Assembly (NCBI GenBank): GCA_018402295.1
Contig: JAGYJI010000007.1
Location: 62,001-126,000 of the forward strand
Length of the DNA: 64,000 nt
Direction of reading: 5' to 3'
Source of the DNA: Pontimonas sp.
Lineage (GTDB): Bacteria > Actinomycetota > Actinomycetes > Actinomycetales > Microbacteriaceae
A program made the translations under genes and the position numbers. Under the pieces are notes generated by a model. It was not told where the DNA came from. It did no database searches and saw nothing but the letters and a program-made list of their open reading frames with translations. Every line of letters begins with the position of its first letter. Positions within the stretch are counted from its first letter, which is position 1. This document shows positions 37,812-45,723 of the stretch, one piece after another.

Positions 37812-38893
37812 ATGGCTGCCGTCACTATTAGACAACTACTGGACGCTGGCGTTCACTTTGGACACCAGACCCGCCGCTGGAACCCGAAAGTCAAGCGCTT
37901 TATCTTGACCGAGCGCAGCGGAATTCACATCATCGACCTTCAGCAGTCGCTTGCCTACATCGATAAGGCCTACGACTTCATCAAAGAGACCGTCGCGCAC
38001 GGCGGAACCGTTCTCTTCGTGGGAACGAAGAAGCAGGCTCAGGAGTCTGTGTCTGAGCAGGCAACCCGCGTGGGCCAGCCCTACGTCAACGAGCGTTGGT
38101 TGGGTGGTCTTCTGACCAACTTCCAGACCGTCTCCAAGCGCCTAGGCCGCATGAAAGAGCTCGAAGAGATCGACTACGAAGACACCACTCAGGGTTTCAC
38201 CAAGAAGGAACTGTTGCTCAAGAAGCGCGAGCTGACCAAGCTGCAGAAGTCTCTCGGTGGTATTCGCACCCTGCAGAAGGCGCCGAGCGCCATCTGGGTC
38301 ATCGACCCGATTCGTGAGCACCTCGCCATCGACGAAGCTCGCAAGCTCGGTATTCCCGTGGTGGGAATCCTGGACTCCAACGCTGACCCCGATGACCTCC
38401 AGTACCCGATCCCCGGCAACGATGACGCTATCCGTTCGGTTGCTTTGCTCACCAAGGTGATTGCGGACGCCGTCGCTGAGGGCCTGATTGAGCGTCACCA
38501 GAAGCCTGAAGCTGAGGGCAACGTGTCCGCTGTGGAGCCACTGGCTGAGTGGGAGCGCGAGCTCCTCGAGCAGACGGTTGAGGCTCCCGCCGCAGATGCA
38601 GCCGACACGACTGCTGCCCCTGAGGGTGCCACCGCTAAGGCTCCTGCAGAGAAGAAACCTGCTGCCAAGAAGCCTGCTGCCAAGAAGCCCGCTGCGAAGG
38701 CTGCTCCGGCTAAGAAGGCACCTGCCAAAGCTGCACCTGCCAAAGCTGCAGCCGGCCAAAGCCTGCCGCCACAAAGGCGCCGGCAAAGGCTGCTGCCCCT
38801 AAGGCCGCTGCTGCAAAGGCTCCCGCGGCGAAAAAGCCGGCCGCTAAAGCACCCGCTAAGACCACTGCGTCGAAGAGCGCAGAGAAGAAGTAA
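37812..38893 (+). CDS. rpsB: 30S ribosomal protein S2 with long Ala/Lys/Pro tail (frameshift in the tail)
   Basis: Small-subunit protein needed for S1 and mRNA docking. The conserved domain covers residues 1-240: [58 protein letters not shown] and [11 protein letters not shown]. After about residue 275 comes a repetitive tail of [13 protein letters not shown]-type units. The frame breaks around 38750-38757; in the corrected frame the tail continues as [15 protein letters not shown] and ends [10 protein letters not shown] at TAA 38891-38893, about 360 residues in all. Such a tail is far longer than in textbook S2. A good ribosome site precedes ATG 37812, and tsf follows 11 bases later. Confidence 0.92.
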
Positions 38894-38904
38894 AGGAGAG
38901 ACCG

Positions 38905-39729
38905 ATGGCTGTGTCACTCGAAGACATCAAAAAGCTGCGTGAGCAGCTGGGAACCGGAATGGTCGACACCAAGAACGCCTTGGAAGAGGCCGGCGGTGAC
39001 GTCGAAAAAGCGACTGAAATCCTTCGCCTGAAAGGCGCCAAAGGTAACGCGAAGCGTGCCGATCGCTCCACCAGCGAGGGTCTCGTCATCGCTCACGAAG
39101 CTGATGGTGTGTGCTACCTGATGGAACTCGCCTGCGAAACTGACTTTGTCGCGAAGAACGACAAGTTTGTCTCACTCGCTGACGAGGTCCTGGCTGCCGT
39201 TGTGGCGGCAGGATCTGAGAGCACAGAGGCAGCCCTGGCGGCTACTGCGGGCTCGGGCACTGTGGCGACACTCATTGACGACCGTGCCGCCATCATTGGC
39301 GAAAAGGTCGAGCTGCGCCGCGTCGCCAAGCTGACCGGCGAGAGCTTTGCCGTCTACCTGCACAAAACCAACAAGGACCTTCCTCCCCAGGTGGGTGTTG
39401 TGGTCGCCTACTCCGGTAGCGATGCCGACACTGCGCGCAGTGTCGCTCAGCACATTTCGTTTGCTGACCCCCAGTACCTCTCCAAGGATGATGTTCCGGC
39501 CGAGGCTGTGGAGACAGAGCGCCGCATCGTCGAGGAAATCTCTCGCGGTGAAGGCAAGCCTGATGCTGCCCTGCCCAAGATTGTGGAGGGTCGCTTAGGT
39601 GCGTTCTTCAAGCAGGTGGCTCTGCTGGAACAGGACTACGCCAGGGACAACAAGCTCCAGATCAAGCAGGTCCTGGAGCAGGCTGGTCTCACGGTGAGCG
39701 GATTTGCTCGCTTCCGCGTCGGGTCCTAA
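38905..39729 (+). CDS. tsf: Translation elongation factor EF-Ts
   Basis: Nucleotide exchange factor for EF-Tu. It starts [23 protein letters not shown], with [14 protein letters not shown] and the EF-Ts signature GLVIAH...[15 protein letters not shown]; the C-terminal half ends [19 protein letters not shown]. 274 residues, intact. AAAGGAGAG precedes the ATG; a strong terminator follows 14 bases after the stop, so rpsB-tsf is a two-gene operon. Confidence 0.96.
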   Translation: MAVSLEDIKKLREQLGTGMVDTKNALEEAGGDVEKATEILRLKGAKGNAKRADRSTSEGLVIAHEADGVCYLMELACETDFVAKNDKFVSLADEVLAAVVAAGSESTEAALAATAGSGTVATLIDDRAAIIGEKVELRRVAKLTGESFAVYLHKTNKDLPPQVGVVVAYSGSDADTARSVAQHISFADPQYLSKDDVPAEAVETERRIVEEISRGEGKPDAALPKIVEGRLGAFFKQVALLEQDYARDNKLQIKQVLEQAGLTVSGFARFRVGS

Positions 39730-39743
39730 ATTTTCACTCGCCT

Positions 39744-39786
39744 TCGGGGGCAGTGGCCAGCGTGCCACTGCCCCCGAGGTGTTTCT
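39744..39786 (+). terminator. Strong terminator after tsf
   Basis: A perfect 14-bp stem (39744-39757 with 39764-39777) around the 6-base loop CAGCGT, followed by GGTGTTTCTC. The T run is short but the stem is among the strongest in the window. Confidence 0.78.
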
Positions 39787-39826
39787 CGCCGCGCTACGCT
39801 AATGGGCGCAGAGGAAAGGTGAAAAC

Positions 39827-40534
39827 ATGCCCGAAGGCCGTCGTCGAGTACTTCTCAAACTTTCCGGTGAAGCGTTTGGTGGGGGATCTCTGGGAGTAAA
39901 CCCCGACGTTGTTGCAGCGATCGCCCGAGAAATAGCAGAGGGTGCCAAAAAGGCGCAGGTTGCTGTGGTCGTGGGTGGGGGAAACTTCTTCCGCGGTGCG
40001 GAGCTGAGTCAGCGAGGCATGGACCGCAGGCGTGCGGACTACATGGGAATGCTCGGAACCGTCATGAACGCCCTCGCCCTGCAGGACTTTTTGGAGCAGG
40101 CCGGGGCTGAGGTTCGCGTGCAGTCGGCTATTTCGATGACCCAGGTTGCGGAGCCCTACATTCCGCTGCGAGCAATCAGGCACCTCGAAAAGGGTCGGGT
40201 CGTGGTCTTTGGTGCGGGTGCCGGTTTGCCCTACTTCTCGACCGACACTGTCGCAGCCCAGCGCGCCCTCGAGGTGCTGGCTGATGAGGTGCTGGTGGCA
40301 AAGAACGGTGTTGATGGTGTCTACACGACAGATCCGAAGAAGGATTCCGGGGCCACGAAATACGACAAAATCAGCTACCAGGAAGCCCTGGTGAAGGGGC
40401 TAAAGGTCGTAGATTCCACGGCATTTAGCCTGTGCATGGACAACAAGATGCCCATGGTGGTCTTCGGTATGGAGCCCGCGGGCAACGTCACCAAGGCAAT
40501 CGTGGGCAAGCGCATCGGCACTCTCGTGTCCTAG
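39827..40534 (+). CDS. pyrH: Uridylate kinase (UMP kinase)
   Basis: Converts UMP to UDP in pyrimidine synthesis. The amino acid kinase fold is clear: [65 protein letters not shown] and [16 protein letters not shown]. 235 residues, intact. ATG 39827 has GAGGAAAGG upstream. A TACGCT element at about 39793-39798 may be its promoter, since the tsf terminator lies just before. frr follows 40 bases after the stop. Confidence 0.96.
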   Translation: MPEGRRRVLLKLSGEAFGGGSLGVNPDVVAAIAREIAEGAKKAQVAVVVGGGNFFRGAELSQRGMDRRRADYMGMLGTVMNALALQDFLEQAGAEVRVQSAISMTQVAEPYIPLRAIRHLEKGRVVVFGAGAGLPYFSTDTVAAQRALEVLADEVLVAKNGVDGVYTTDPKKDSGATKYDKISYQEALVKGLKVVDSTAFSLCMDNKMPMVVFGMEPAGNVTKAIVGKRIGTLVS

Positions 40535-40574
40535 AGGACACCACAAACTAGACTGACACCAAGGAGAAGAATCC

Positions 40575-41129
40575 ATGATTGCTGACGTGCTCGCTGAGGC
40601 GAAAGAAAAGATGGCGAAAGCCCTCGACGTTGTTCACGAAGATTTTCAAACCGTGCGCACCGGACGAGCCAACCCCGCGCTGTTTCAGAAGATCATGGTC
40701 GACTACTACGGCTCTCCCACACCGCTCGCGCAGCTTGCCAGCCTGCAAAACCAGGAGGCTCGAACCCTGTTGGTCACCCCCTATGACAAGAGTGCGCTGA
40801 AAGAGATTGAAAAGGCCATCACCAACTTTCCCAACCTCGGAGCCAACCCCTCCAACGATGGGGACGTTATTCGCGTCACCATGCCCGAGCTCACGGAAGA
40901 GCGTCGTAAGGAATACGTCAAGATTGTGAAGCAAAAAGCGGAAGACGGTCGAGTGTCTGTCCGCAATGTTCGCCGGAAAGCGATGGATGACCTCAGCTCG
41001 TTGACCTCCGAGGTCGGAGAAGATGAAGTCTCGCGGGCGGAAAAAGAGCTCGAGTCCATCACCAAGAACCACATCGACTCCATCGAGGAAGCGCTGAAGA
41101 AGAAAGAAGCCGAGCTGCTCGAGGTCTAA
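40575..41129 (+). CDS. frr: Ribosome recycling factor
   Basis: Splits post-termination ribosomes together with EF-G. 184 residues with the long three-helix bundle and the hinge: [69 protein letters not shown] and [21 protein letters not shown] precedes the ATG. Its TAA shares one base with the cdsA ATG (41129), indicating coupled translation. Confidence 0.96.
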   Translation: MIADVLAEAKEKMAKALDVVHEDFQTVRTGRANPALFQKIMVDYYGSPTPLAQLASLQNQEARTLLVTPYDKSALKEIEKAITNFPNLGANPSNDGDVIRVTMPELTEERRKEYVKIVKQKAEDGRVSVRNVRRKAMDDLSSLTSEVGEDEVSRAEKELESITKNHIDSIEEALKKKEAELLEV

Positions 41130-42076
41130 TGAGCAATCGGTCCTCCTCCAAGAAAAAGTTTGATCCTGCCCAGGTAGGAGCGGAAGCTCTCGAGCAGCTC
41201 GAAGCTGCTGTGTCAGAGCTTGAAGAGCAGGTTCGGGACGTCAATGCGCGCATTGACAAGCGCGCTGGGCGGCCACTCTGGCAGGCAATCGTCTTTGGTC
41301 TGCTCCTCGGTGGAGTCTTCGTGGGTAGCCTTTTCTGGCTGGTCGAGTTGTTTGTTGTCTTCGTGACAGCCCTGGTCGTGTTTGCGGTGTTGGAGCTTGC
41401 TGGCGCGCTCACCCTGAACGGCCGGTTGCGCTCCCAGTGGCCGCTGGTGATTGTGTCGGCGACGATGGTTCCCCTTGCTGCGATGTTTGGGCCCGAAGGG
41501 CAACTGTGGTCGCTGGTGGGGGCAATTATCCTGGCCGTGCTGATTCGCTCCGGTCGCGCAGTGTTGCAACCAGAATCCAGGCCCACCACCCTGCCCGACA
41601 TTGGTGTTGCCGTTATGGTCCTCGCCTACATTCCCTTCCTGGCAGGTTTTGCGGTGACCGTTGCGACCAGCCCCGGGGGAGTGTGGTGGCTCTTTACCGG
41701 GGTGGTGATCGTGGTGTCAGTGGATGTTGCCGCCTACGCGACCGGTTTGAGTTTGGGACGGACACCACTTGCTCCCAAAATTTCGCCCAAGAAGACCTGG
41801 GAGGGTTTTGCGGGGTCACTGCTGGCGGCGCTCGTGGCCGGGGTGCTCCTGGGGGTTTTCGTTTTGGGGGTCCAGTGGTGGGTGGGCCTTCTGTTGGGTG
41901 CCGTGTTGCTGGGTTCCGCCACACTGGGGGACCTGGTCGAGTCGCTGATTAAGCGGGATTTGGGCATCAAAGACATTTCGTCGTGGCTGCCCGGCCACGG
42001 AGGCTTTCTTGACCGCTTGGATTCGATGTTGCCCTCCATGGCGATGCTGTTCGTGATGTTCCAGATTTTTGGCTAG
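41129..42076 (+). CDS. cdsA: Phosphatidate cytidylyltransferase
   Basis: Makes CDP-diacylglycerol, the precursor of anionic phospholipids and PI. After a hydrophilic, coiled-coil-like N-terminal extension (residues 1-48, EALEQLEAAVSELEEQVRD), about eight membrane segments follow. The CdsA signature near the C-terminus is present: SLIKRDLGIKD, LPGHGGFLDRLDSML, with the Asp residues of the metal site; upstream, PLAPKISPKKTWEGFAGS is also diagnostic. 315 residues, intact. Overlaps frr by one base. Confidence 0.93.
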   Translation: MSNRSSSKKKFDPAQVGAEALEQLEAAVSELEEQVRDVNARIDKRAGRPLWQAIVFGLLLGGVFVGSLFWLVELFVVFVTALVVFAVLELAGALTLNGRLRSQWPLVIVSATMVPLAAMFGPEGQLWSLVGAIILAVLIRSGRAVLQPESRPTTLPDIGVAVMVLAYIPFLAGFAVTVATSPGGVWWLFTGVVIVVSVDVAAYATGLSLGRTPLAPKISPKKTWEGFAGSLLAALVAGVLLGVFVLGVQWWVGLLLGAVLLGSATLGDLVESLIKRDLGIKDISSWLPGHGGFLDRLDSMLPSMAMLFVMFQIFG

Positions 42077-42125
42077 TACGGCAGTCCGCCCGGGTTTTTG
42101 GCGCTCCGGCTGACAGAATAAGGGC

Positions 42126-42671
42126 GTGGATACCCCTTTCCCTCGAGCAGAAAAAGGCATGCCCGGTTATGACCCGGACATTGTGACGGAGTTTCTCGAC
42201 CGCGCGAAACGCGTCTTTGAGGGCATTGAGGAGGGAATCACCTCGAGCGATATTCGTCACAAGGTGTTTCCCCTGGTCTCGAAAGACGGGTTCCACACCA
42301 AAGCGGTGGACGAGGCGCTCTGGCGGTTGGAAGAAGCGTTTGCTGACAAAGAACGTCTGGCCGATACCGAGAATGTCGGCGAGGAGACCTACTACGCCGG
42401 CGTGCGTGAGCGGGCCCAAGAAATCCTGGACCGCGTGGCGAGGCCCACGACAGCAAAGTTCCGCACGGTGTCGAAAGTTCGCCCGGGCTATCACCCCGGT
42501 GACGTAGACGACATGTGTGACCAGATTGCGTCCTACTTCCAGCAGCAGGAGGCTCTCTCGGTGACCGCTGTGCGCAGGGGATCGTTCCGCACCATGCTGG
42601 GTGGCTATGACGAGAAACAGGTGGATGCGCTCCTGGATGAAACTGTGTCCGTCATGCTGGCGGTGCGCTAA
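42126..42671 (+). CDS. DivIVA-motif repeat protein
   Basis: A 181-residue soluble protein with three short DivIVA-type motifs (DivI1A repeats): PGYDPDIVTEFLDRAKR (about 13-29), RPGYHPGDVDDMCDQIASY (about 115-133) and GGYDEKQVDALLDETV (about 158-173). It is not Wag31/DivIVA itself, which has one motif and a long coiled coil. In actinobacteria similar proteins lie between cdsA and dxr, as here before an eight-gene insertion. A link to polar growth or division is suggested by the motif only. Starts with GTG 42126; AATAAGGG precedes it. Confidence 0.78.
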   Translation: MDTPFPRAEKGMPGYDPDIVTEFLDRAKRVFEGIEEGITSSDIRHKVFPLVSKDGFHTKAVDEALWRLEEAFADKERLADTENVGEETYYAGVRERAQEILDRVARPTTAKFRTVSKVRPGYHPGDVDDMCDQIASYFQQQEALSVTAVRRGSFRTMLGGYDEKQVDALLDETVSVMLAVR

Positions 42672-42687
42672 CACCCAGTCTTTAGGC

Positions 42688-42711
42688 GCCTCCCCGGTAC
42701 ACTGGGGAGGC
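42688..42711 (+). promoter_or_regulatory. Perfect 8-bp inverted repeat around a -10 box (TACACT)
   Basis: GCCTCCCC (42688-42695) and GGGGAGGC (42704-42711) flank GGTACACT, with TACACT at 42698-42703 as the putative -10 box. The right arm ends one base before GTG 42713 and would also hold the ribosome site GGGGAGG. Could be an operator, an RNA hairpin masking the start, or a weak terminator of the preceding operon. Confidence 0.45.
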
Positions 42712-42712
42712 T

Positions 42713-43291
42713 GTGAGACTTCGACGATCGACTAACACCCGAGCATCGCTCAGGGCATCTGGCGATGCCAAAAAGTCTGCACTGTCGACTCTTGCCATTG
42801 TTGCCGTGGCAGGTTTTGTCGCTGTTCCTCTCGCCGGACCCGCCACCACAAGCGCCAACGCGTGGTTCGTGCCCGGGTCCCACGACACCGCCAACGTCCT
42901 CATTATGGGCAGCGGGATGGGTCTTGAGAGAGAACAGTTTGATATCTCGGGGGCCTGGGGCATGGCGCCCGCTGTGGGGCGACCCGACCCGGGAACAGCG
43001 CAGGCTCTTGCTCTAGAACAGGTGATTGCCCGAGGATGGGACCAGAGCCAATACAGCTGTCTGGTGGCACTCTGGCAGAAAGAATCTGGCTGGAATCACT
43101 TTGCTCTGAACCGCAGTTCCGGAGCCTATGGCATTCCGCAGTCCCTCCCCGGCGAGAAAATGGCGAGCGCGGGAGCTGATTGGGCGACAAACCCTGAAAC
43201 CCAGATTCGCTGGGGTCTGGGGTACATCGAGGGCCGCTACGGACAACCCTGCGCGGCCTGGGCCCACTCCCAGCAAAAGAACTGGTACTAG
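42713..43291 (+). CDS. Exported lytic transglycosylase-like protein
   Basis: 192 residues. A basic start (RLRRSTNTRASLRASGDAKK) and one hydrophobic segment (LAIVAVAGFVAVPLAG, ending TTSANA) form a signal peptide or anchor. The C-terminal domain is lysozyme/transglycosylase-like: CLVALWQKESGWNHFALNRSSGAYGIPQS with the Glu of QKES in the catalytic place, then GLGYIEGRYGQPCAAW and a final Trp-Tyr. Such proteins cleave or remodel peptidoglycan in growing or dividing actinobacteria. Starts with GTG 42713 inside an unusual inverted repeat arrangement. The next gene starts 2 bases after the stop. Confidence 0.82.
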   Translation: MRLRRSTNTRASLRASGDAKKSALSTLAIVAVAGFVAVPLAGPATTSANAWFVPGSHDTANVLIMGSGMGLEREQFDISGAWGMAPAVGRPDPGTAQALALEQVIARGWDQSQYSCLVALWQKESGWNHFALNRSSGAYGIPQSLPGEKMASAGADWATNPETQIRWGLGYIEGRYGQPCAAWAHSQQKNWY

Positions 43292-43293
43292 CC

Positions 43294-43587
43294 ATGCCGC
43301 GCAGTAACCGACCCAAAGGACAGAAGCGCCAGGATGGTGAGCCTCTGGACATGGAGCGGATCACCACTGGTTTTCGGCGTTCAGAAACCAAGCGCGGCTA
43401 CACCTACATGGTGCAACCCATTGGGGCGTCGAAAGCGGTCAAGAATTACACCTGTCCGGGATGCAATCTCACGATCGAACCGGGTGTGGATCACCTGGTG
43501 GCGTGGAAGCAAGATGGCATCATGGGCGACGCCCATGACGTCTCAGAGCGACGGCACTGGCACAAGCACTGCTGGAGAATTTTTTGA
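43294..43587 (+). CDS. Small Cys/His protein of unknown function
   Basis: 97 residues, basic N-terminus (PRSNRPKGQKRQDGEPL), then YTCPGCNLTIEPGVDHLVAW and a C-terminal SERRHWHKHCWRIF. The pattern CPGC...H...HxHxxC suggests a zinc knuckle, vaguely like an HNH-type fold; similar proteins in Microbacteriaceae are usually labelled hypothetical or ATP/GTP-binding. I see no nucleotide-binding motif. It overlaps the next gene by 4 bases (TTG 43584 inside TTTTGA). Confidence 0.6.
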   Translation: MPRSNRPKGQKRQDGEPLDMERITTGFRRSETKRGYTYMVQPIGASKAVKNYTCPGCNLTIEPGVDHLVAWKQDGIMGDAHDVSERRHWHKHCWRIF

Positions 43588-44273
43588 CCACCCCCATCAC
43601 CTCCACCACTGTTCTTCCCGCCCGCAGACACGACATGAGTTTTGAGACCTCCGATGGCCTCACCCTGGTGGGGAGGTGGCCTGGCCTGAAACCCACCCTC
43701 CCGATGGCGACCGCCCTGTTTCTTCACCCGCTCCCCACCGCGGGGGGCTTTATGGACTCCCATGTGATTCGCAAAGCATCCTGGCGATTGCCCGCTCTCG
43801 CCGACATCGCCGTTTTTCGCTTCAATTTCCGGGGAGTCAGCTCACCGCGAGGAACCTCTGAGGGGCAGTTTGGTGAGGGAATTCACGAGAAACATGATCT
43901 GGATGCGGCCCTGAAGGAATCAGAACGGTTGGGGCTTCCCGCCCCGTGGCTGATTGGTTGGTCCTTTGGAACAGAGGTGATTCTGAAGCACGCCAGGGTT
44001 CACGCCGATCGTATTTCTGGAGTTATTGTGCTCTCGCCTCCCCTGCACCGAACCTCCGCTGCGGAAGTGGCGGCCTGGAGTGATGCGCCCGTTCCCGTGG
44101 TGGCCCTCATTCCAGAGTTCGACGATTTTCTTCCGCCGGAGGCCGCCAAGGCGGGGTTTGCCCCGGCGCAGAACATTGACGTTGGTCATGGCCGAAGGTG
44201 CCAAACACCTGTGGGTGGGGGAGAAGCAGACGCGGTTTGTGCTGAACGAGATTACGAAGCGGCTGAATCCTGA
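43584..44273 (+). CDS. Alpha/beta-hydrolase, dienelactone-hydrolase-like (frameshift near the end)
   Basis: A serine hydrolase of the short alpha/beta type (DUF, KANL3/Tex30-like). Nucleophile elbow GWSFGTE (Ser), oxyanion region LFLHPLPTAGGFMDS, FRFNFRGVSSPRG, Asp in IPEFDDFLPPE, and after correction the His in MAEGAKHLWVGE. TTG 43584 with GGAGA 6 bases upstream, or ATG 43635, are possible starts. An extra T near 44181 shifts the last 25-30 codons; the true stop is unclear because the corrected frame (VLNEITKRLNPD) runs on without a stop and meets the convergent coiled-coil gene. The end given is the first stop of the uncorrected frame. Confidence 0.7.
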   Translation: MTTPITSTTVLPARRHDMSFETSDGLTLVGRWPGLKPTLPMATALFLHPLPTAGGFMDSHVIRKASWRLPALADIAVFRFNFRGVSSPRGTSEGQFGEGIHEKHDLDAALKESERLGLPAPWLIGWSFGTEVILKHARVHADRISGVIVLSPPLHRTSAAEVAAWSDAPVPVVALIPEFDDFLPPEAAKAGFAPAQNIDVGHGRRCQTPVGGGEADAVCAERDYEAAES

Positions 44274-45572
44274 CTGCTGCGCCACTGCCCGAGGCTTGGA
44301 GCGCTTAGCCCTCGCTGGTCGCTTTGCCGGAGCCGGGGCCTCGAGCACGGCGCCGACAATGGTGCGAAGAGATTCGATGTATTCGGCGATGGTGTTGCGC
44401 TCTGAGCGGAGCTCGGTGAGACGGCGTTCGGCAGCGGCCACGCGAGTCGTTGCTTCCTCCTCGGCGGCACGCGATGATGTCGCGAGCCTTGCGTCTCCGC
44501 AGCTGCGACGACCTCTTGAGCCTTCTTCTGAGCTGAGAGTTTTCCATCTCGGTTTGCCTGTGTCGATGGCTTCGGTAATTTTCTTGTGCTCGGTGCGCAG
44601 GGCACTCACCCGTGATTTGGTCTCGGCGAGTTGACTCTCCGCTTCCGTCAAGAACCGATTGTTGAGCTCGACAGCTTTCTGGTGAGCATCAAGAAGTTCA
44701 CGCTCTGCTTCAGCGCGGCGGGCACTGAGTTCCGCGTCCAGATCTGCTCGTGCCTGTTCTGCCGCGTGGGCGAGTTTCTCCGCTTGCGTGTGATTGTCAT
44801 GGCTGAGCCGGGCCGTGGTTTCAGCAACCTCGTGCTCGAGGTTTGTCTTGGCCAGGGCCGCTTCCTCCTGGATTCGCTTCAGAGTCAGTTCGTGGCTTGC
44901 CCGCTCGGCTTGGACTTCTTTCATGAGTTGAGAGGCTTGCTCGCGAGCTTGGTTGAGCTCTCGCTCCGCGACAACCTTGAGTTCCGCGATCTCTCGCTTG
45001 ACCTCGGTGCGGAGTGCGTCCGTTTCCCGCTTTGCTGAGGCGCGCATTTTGGCGGATTCGGTAGCGACCGCGCCGCGAATCGCGGAGGCTTCCTCCACGG
45101 CGCCATCGGTCAGGCGCTTGGCCTGGTCGGTGGCCTCCTGGACAAGTTTCTCGGCCTTCTCCTGCGCGCCCTCGAGAGTGTTGGCCGCACGGTTCTCTGC
45201 GTCGGTGGTGACGCGCTCAGCTTCGCGCTGTGCTGATTCGAGCAGAGATTGTGCCTCCTGCTTCGCGTTACTGATCATCCGCTCGGAATCAATATCCGCT
45301 TGGCCGATAATGCGAGTGGACTGCTCCTCAGCGATTCGCAGGATTGCTTCGAGGCGACTGCCCAAGCCTGAATAGGTGGCCGAGGATGACCCGTCTCCGG
45401 AGGCGTCAACGGCGGCGAGGTGTTCTTTCAGAGCGGTCAGCTCGTCGAGCAGGTTTCCCCGGTCTTTGGCGGCCTGAATGAGCTCAGCCCGAAGGGCATT
45501 AATGACCTTTTCTACCTCGCTGCGCTTGTAGCCGCGCAACTCGGTGGTGAACTCTTGCTCGGTGTTTGCCAT
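44252..45572 (-). CDS. Long coiled-coil protein with DivIVA-like N-terminus (several frameshifts)
   Basis: About 440 residues, almost all heptad-patterned and rich in Ala, Glu, Lys and Arg. The N-terminus TTELRGYKRSEVEKVINAL resembles the DivIVA membrane-binding motif (GYK..EV). Long helices such as ALAKTNLEHEVAETTARLS and ERELLDAHQKAVELNN follow; the last part reads TIAEYIESLRTIVGAVLEA then a basic, Pro-rich tail. Three extra bases at about 44549-44552, 44495 and 44478 shift and restore the frame; a further shift close to 44260 would place the stop at 44252, but this end is uncertain. ATG 45572 has GGAGAGA upstream. A polar scaffold role, like that of actinobacterial coiled-coil growth proteins, is inference. 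Confidence 0.7.
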
Positions 45573-45619
45573 GGGAATGTCGTATCTCTCCGAAATAAAA
45601 GCTGGTTAAGCCTCCCCGT

Positions 45620-45625
45620 AGTGTA
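45620..45625 (-). promoter_or_regulatory. Putative -10 box TACACT for the coiled-coil gene
   Basis: Minus-strand TACACT about 47 bases before ATG 45572, flanked by CCCC (45614-45617) and GGGG (45631-45634) on the plus strand. Confidence 0.3.
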
Positions 45626-45723
45626 GTCGTGGGGGCCAGGTGAGACCAACCCGCTATCGGCTACCCTGGAGAGTCGCCCGGGGGTGCATCGACCCCCATC
45701 AGTGCCTGGGGAGAGGGGAACGA

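Noticed and set aside
38640-38893. Repetitive sequence at the rpsB end as a CRISPR or minisatellite.
   Set aside because: It is a degenerate Ala/Lys/Pro codon repeat within the S2 reading frame, without spacers.
43920-44251. Extension of the coiled-coil gene across the alpha/beta hydrolase, since its uncorrected frame is open to 43920.
   Set aside because: The translation loses heptads and composition after about 44290 and would lie antisense to a conserved hydrolase.
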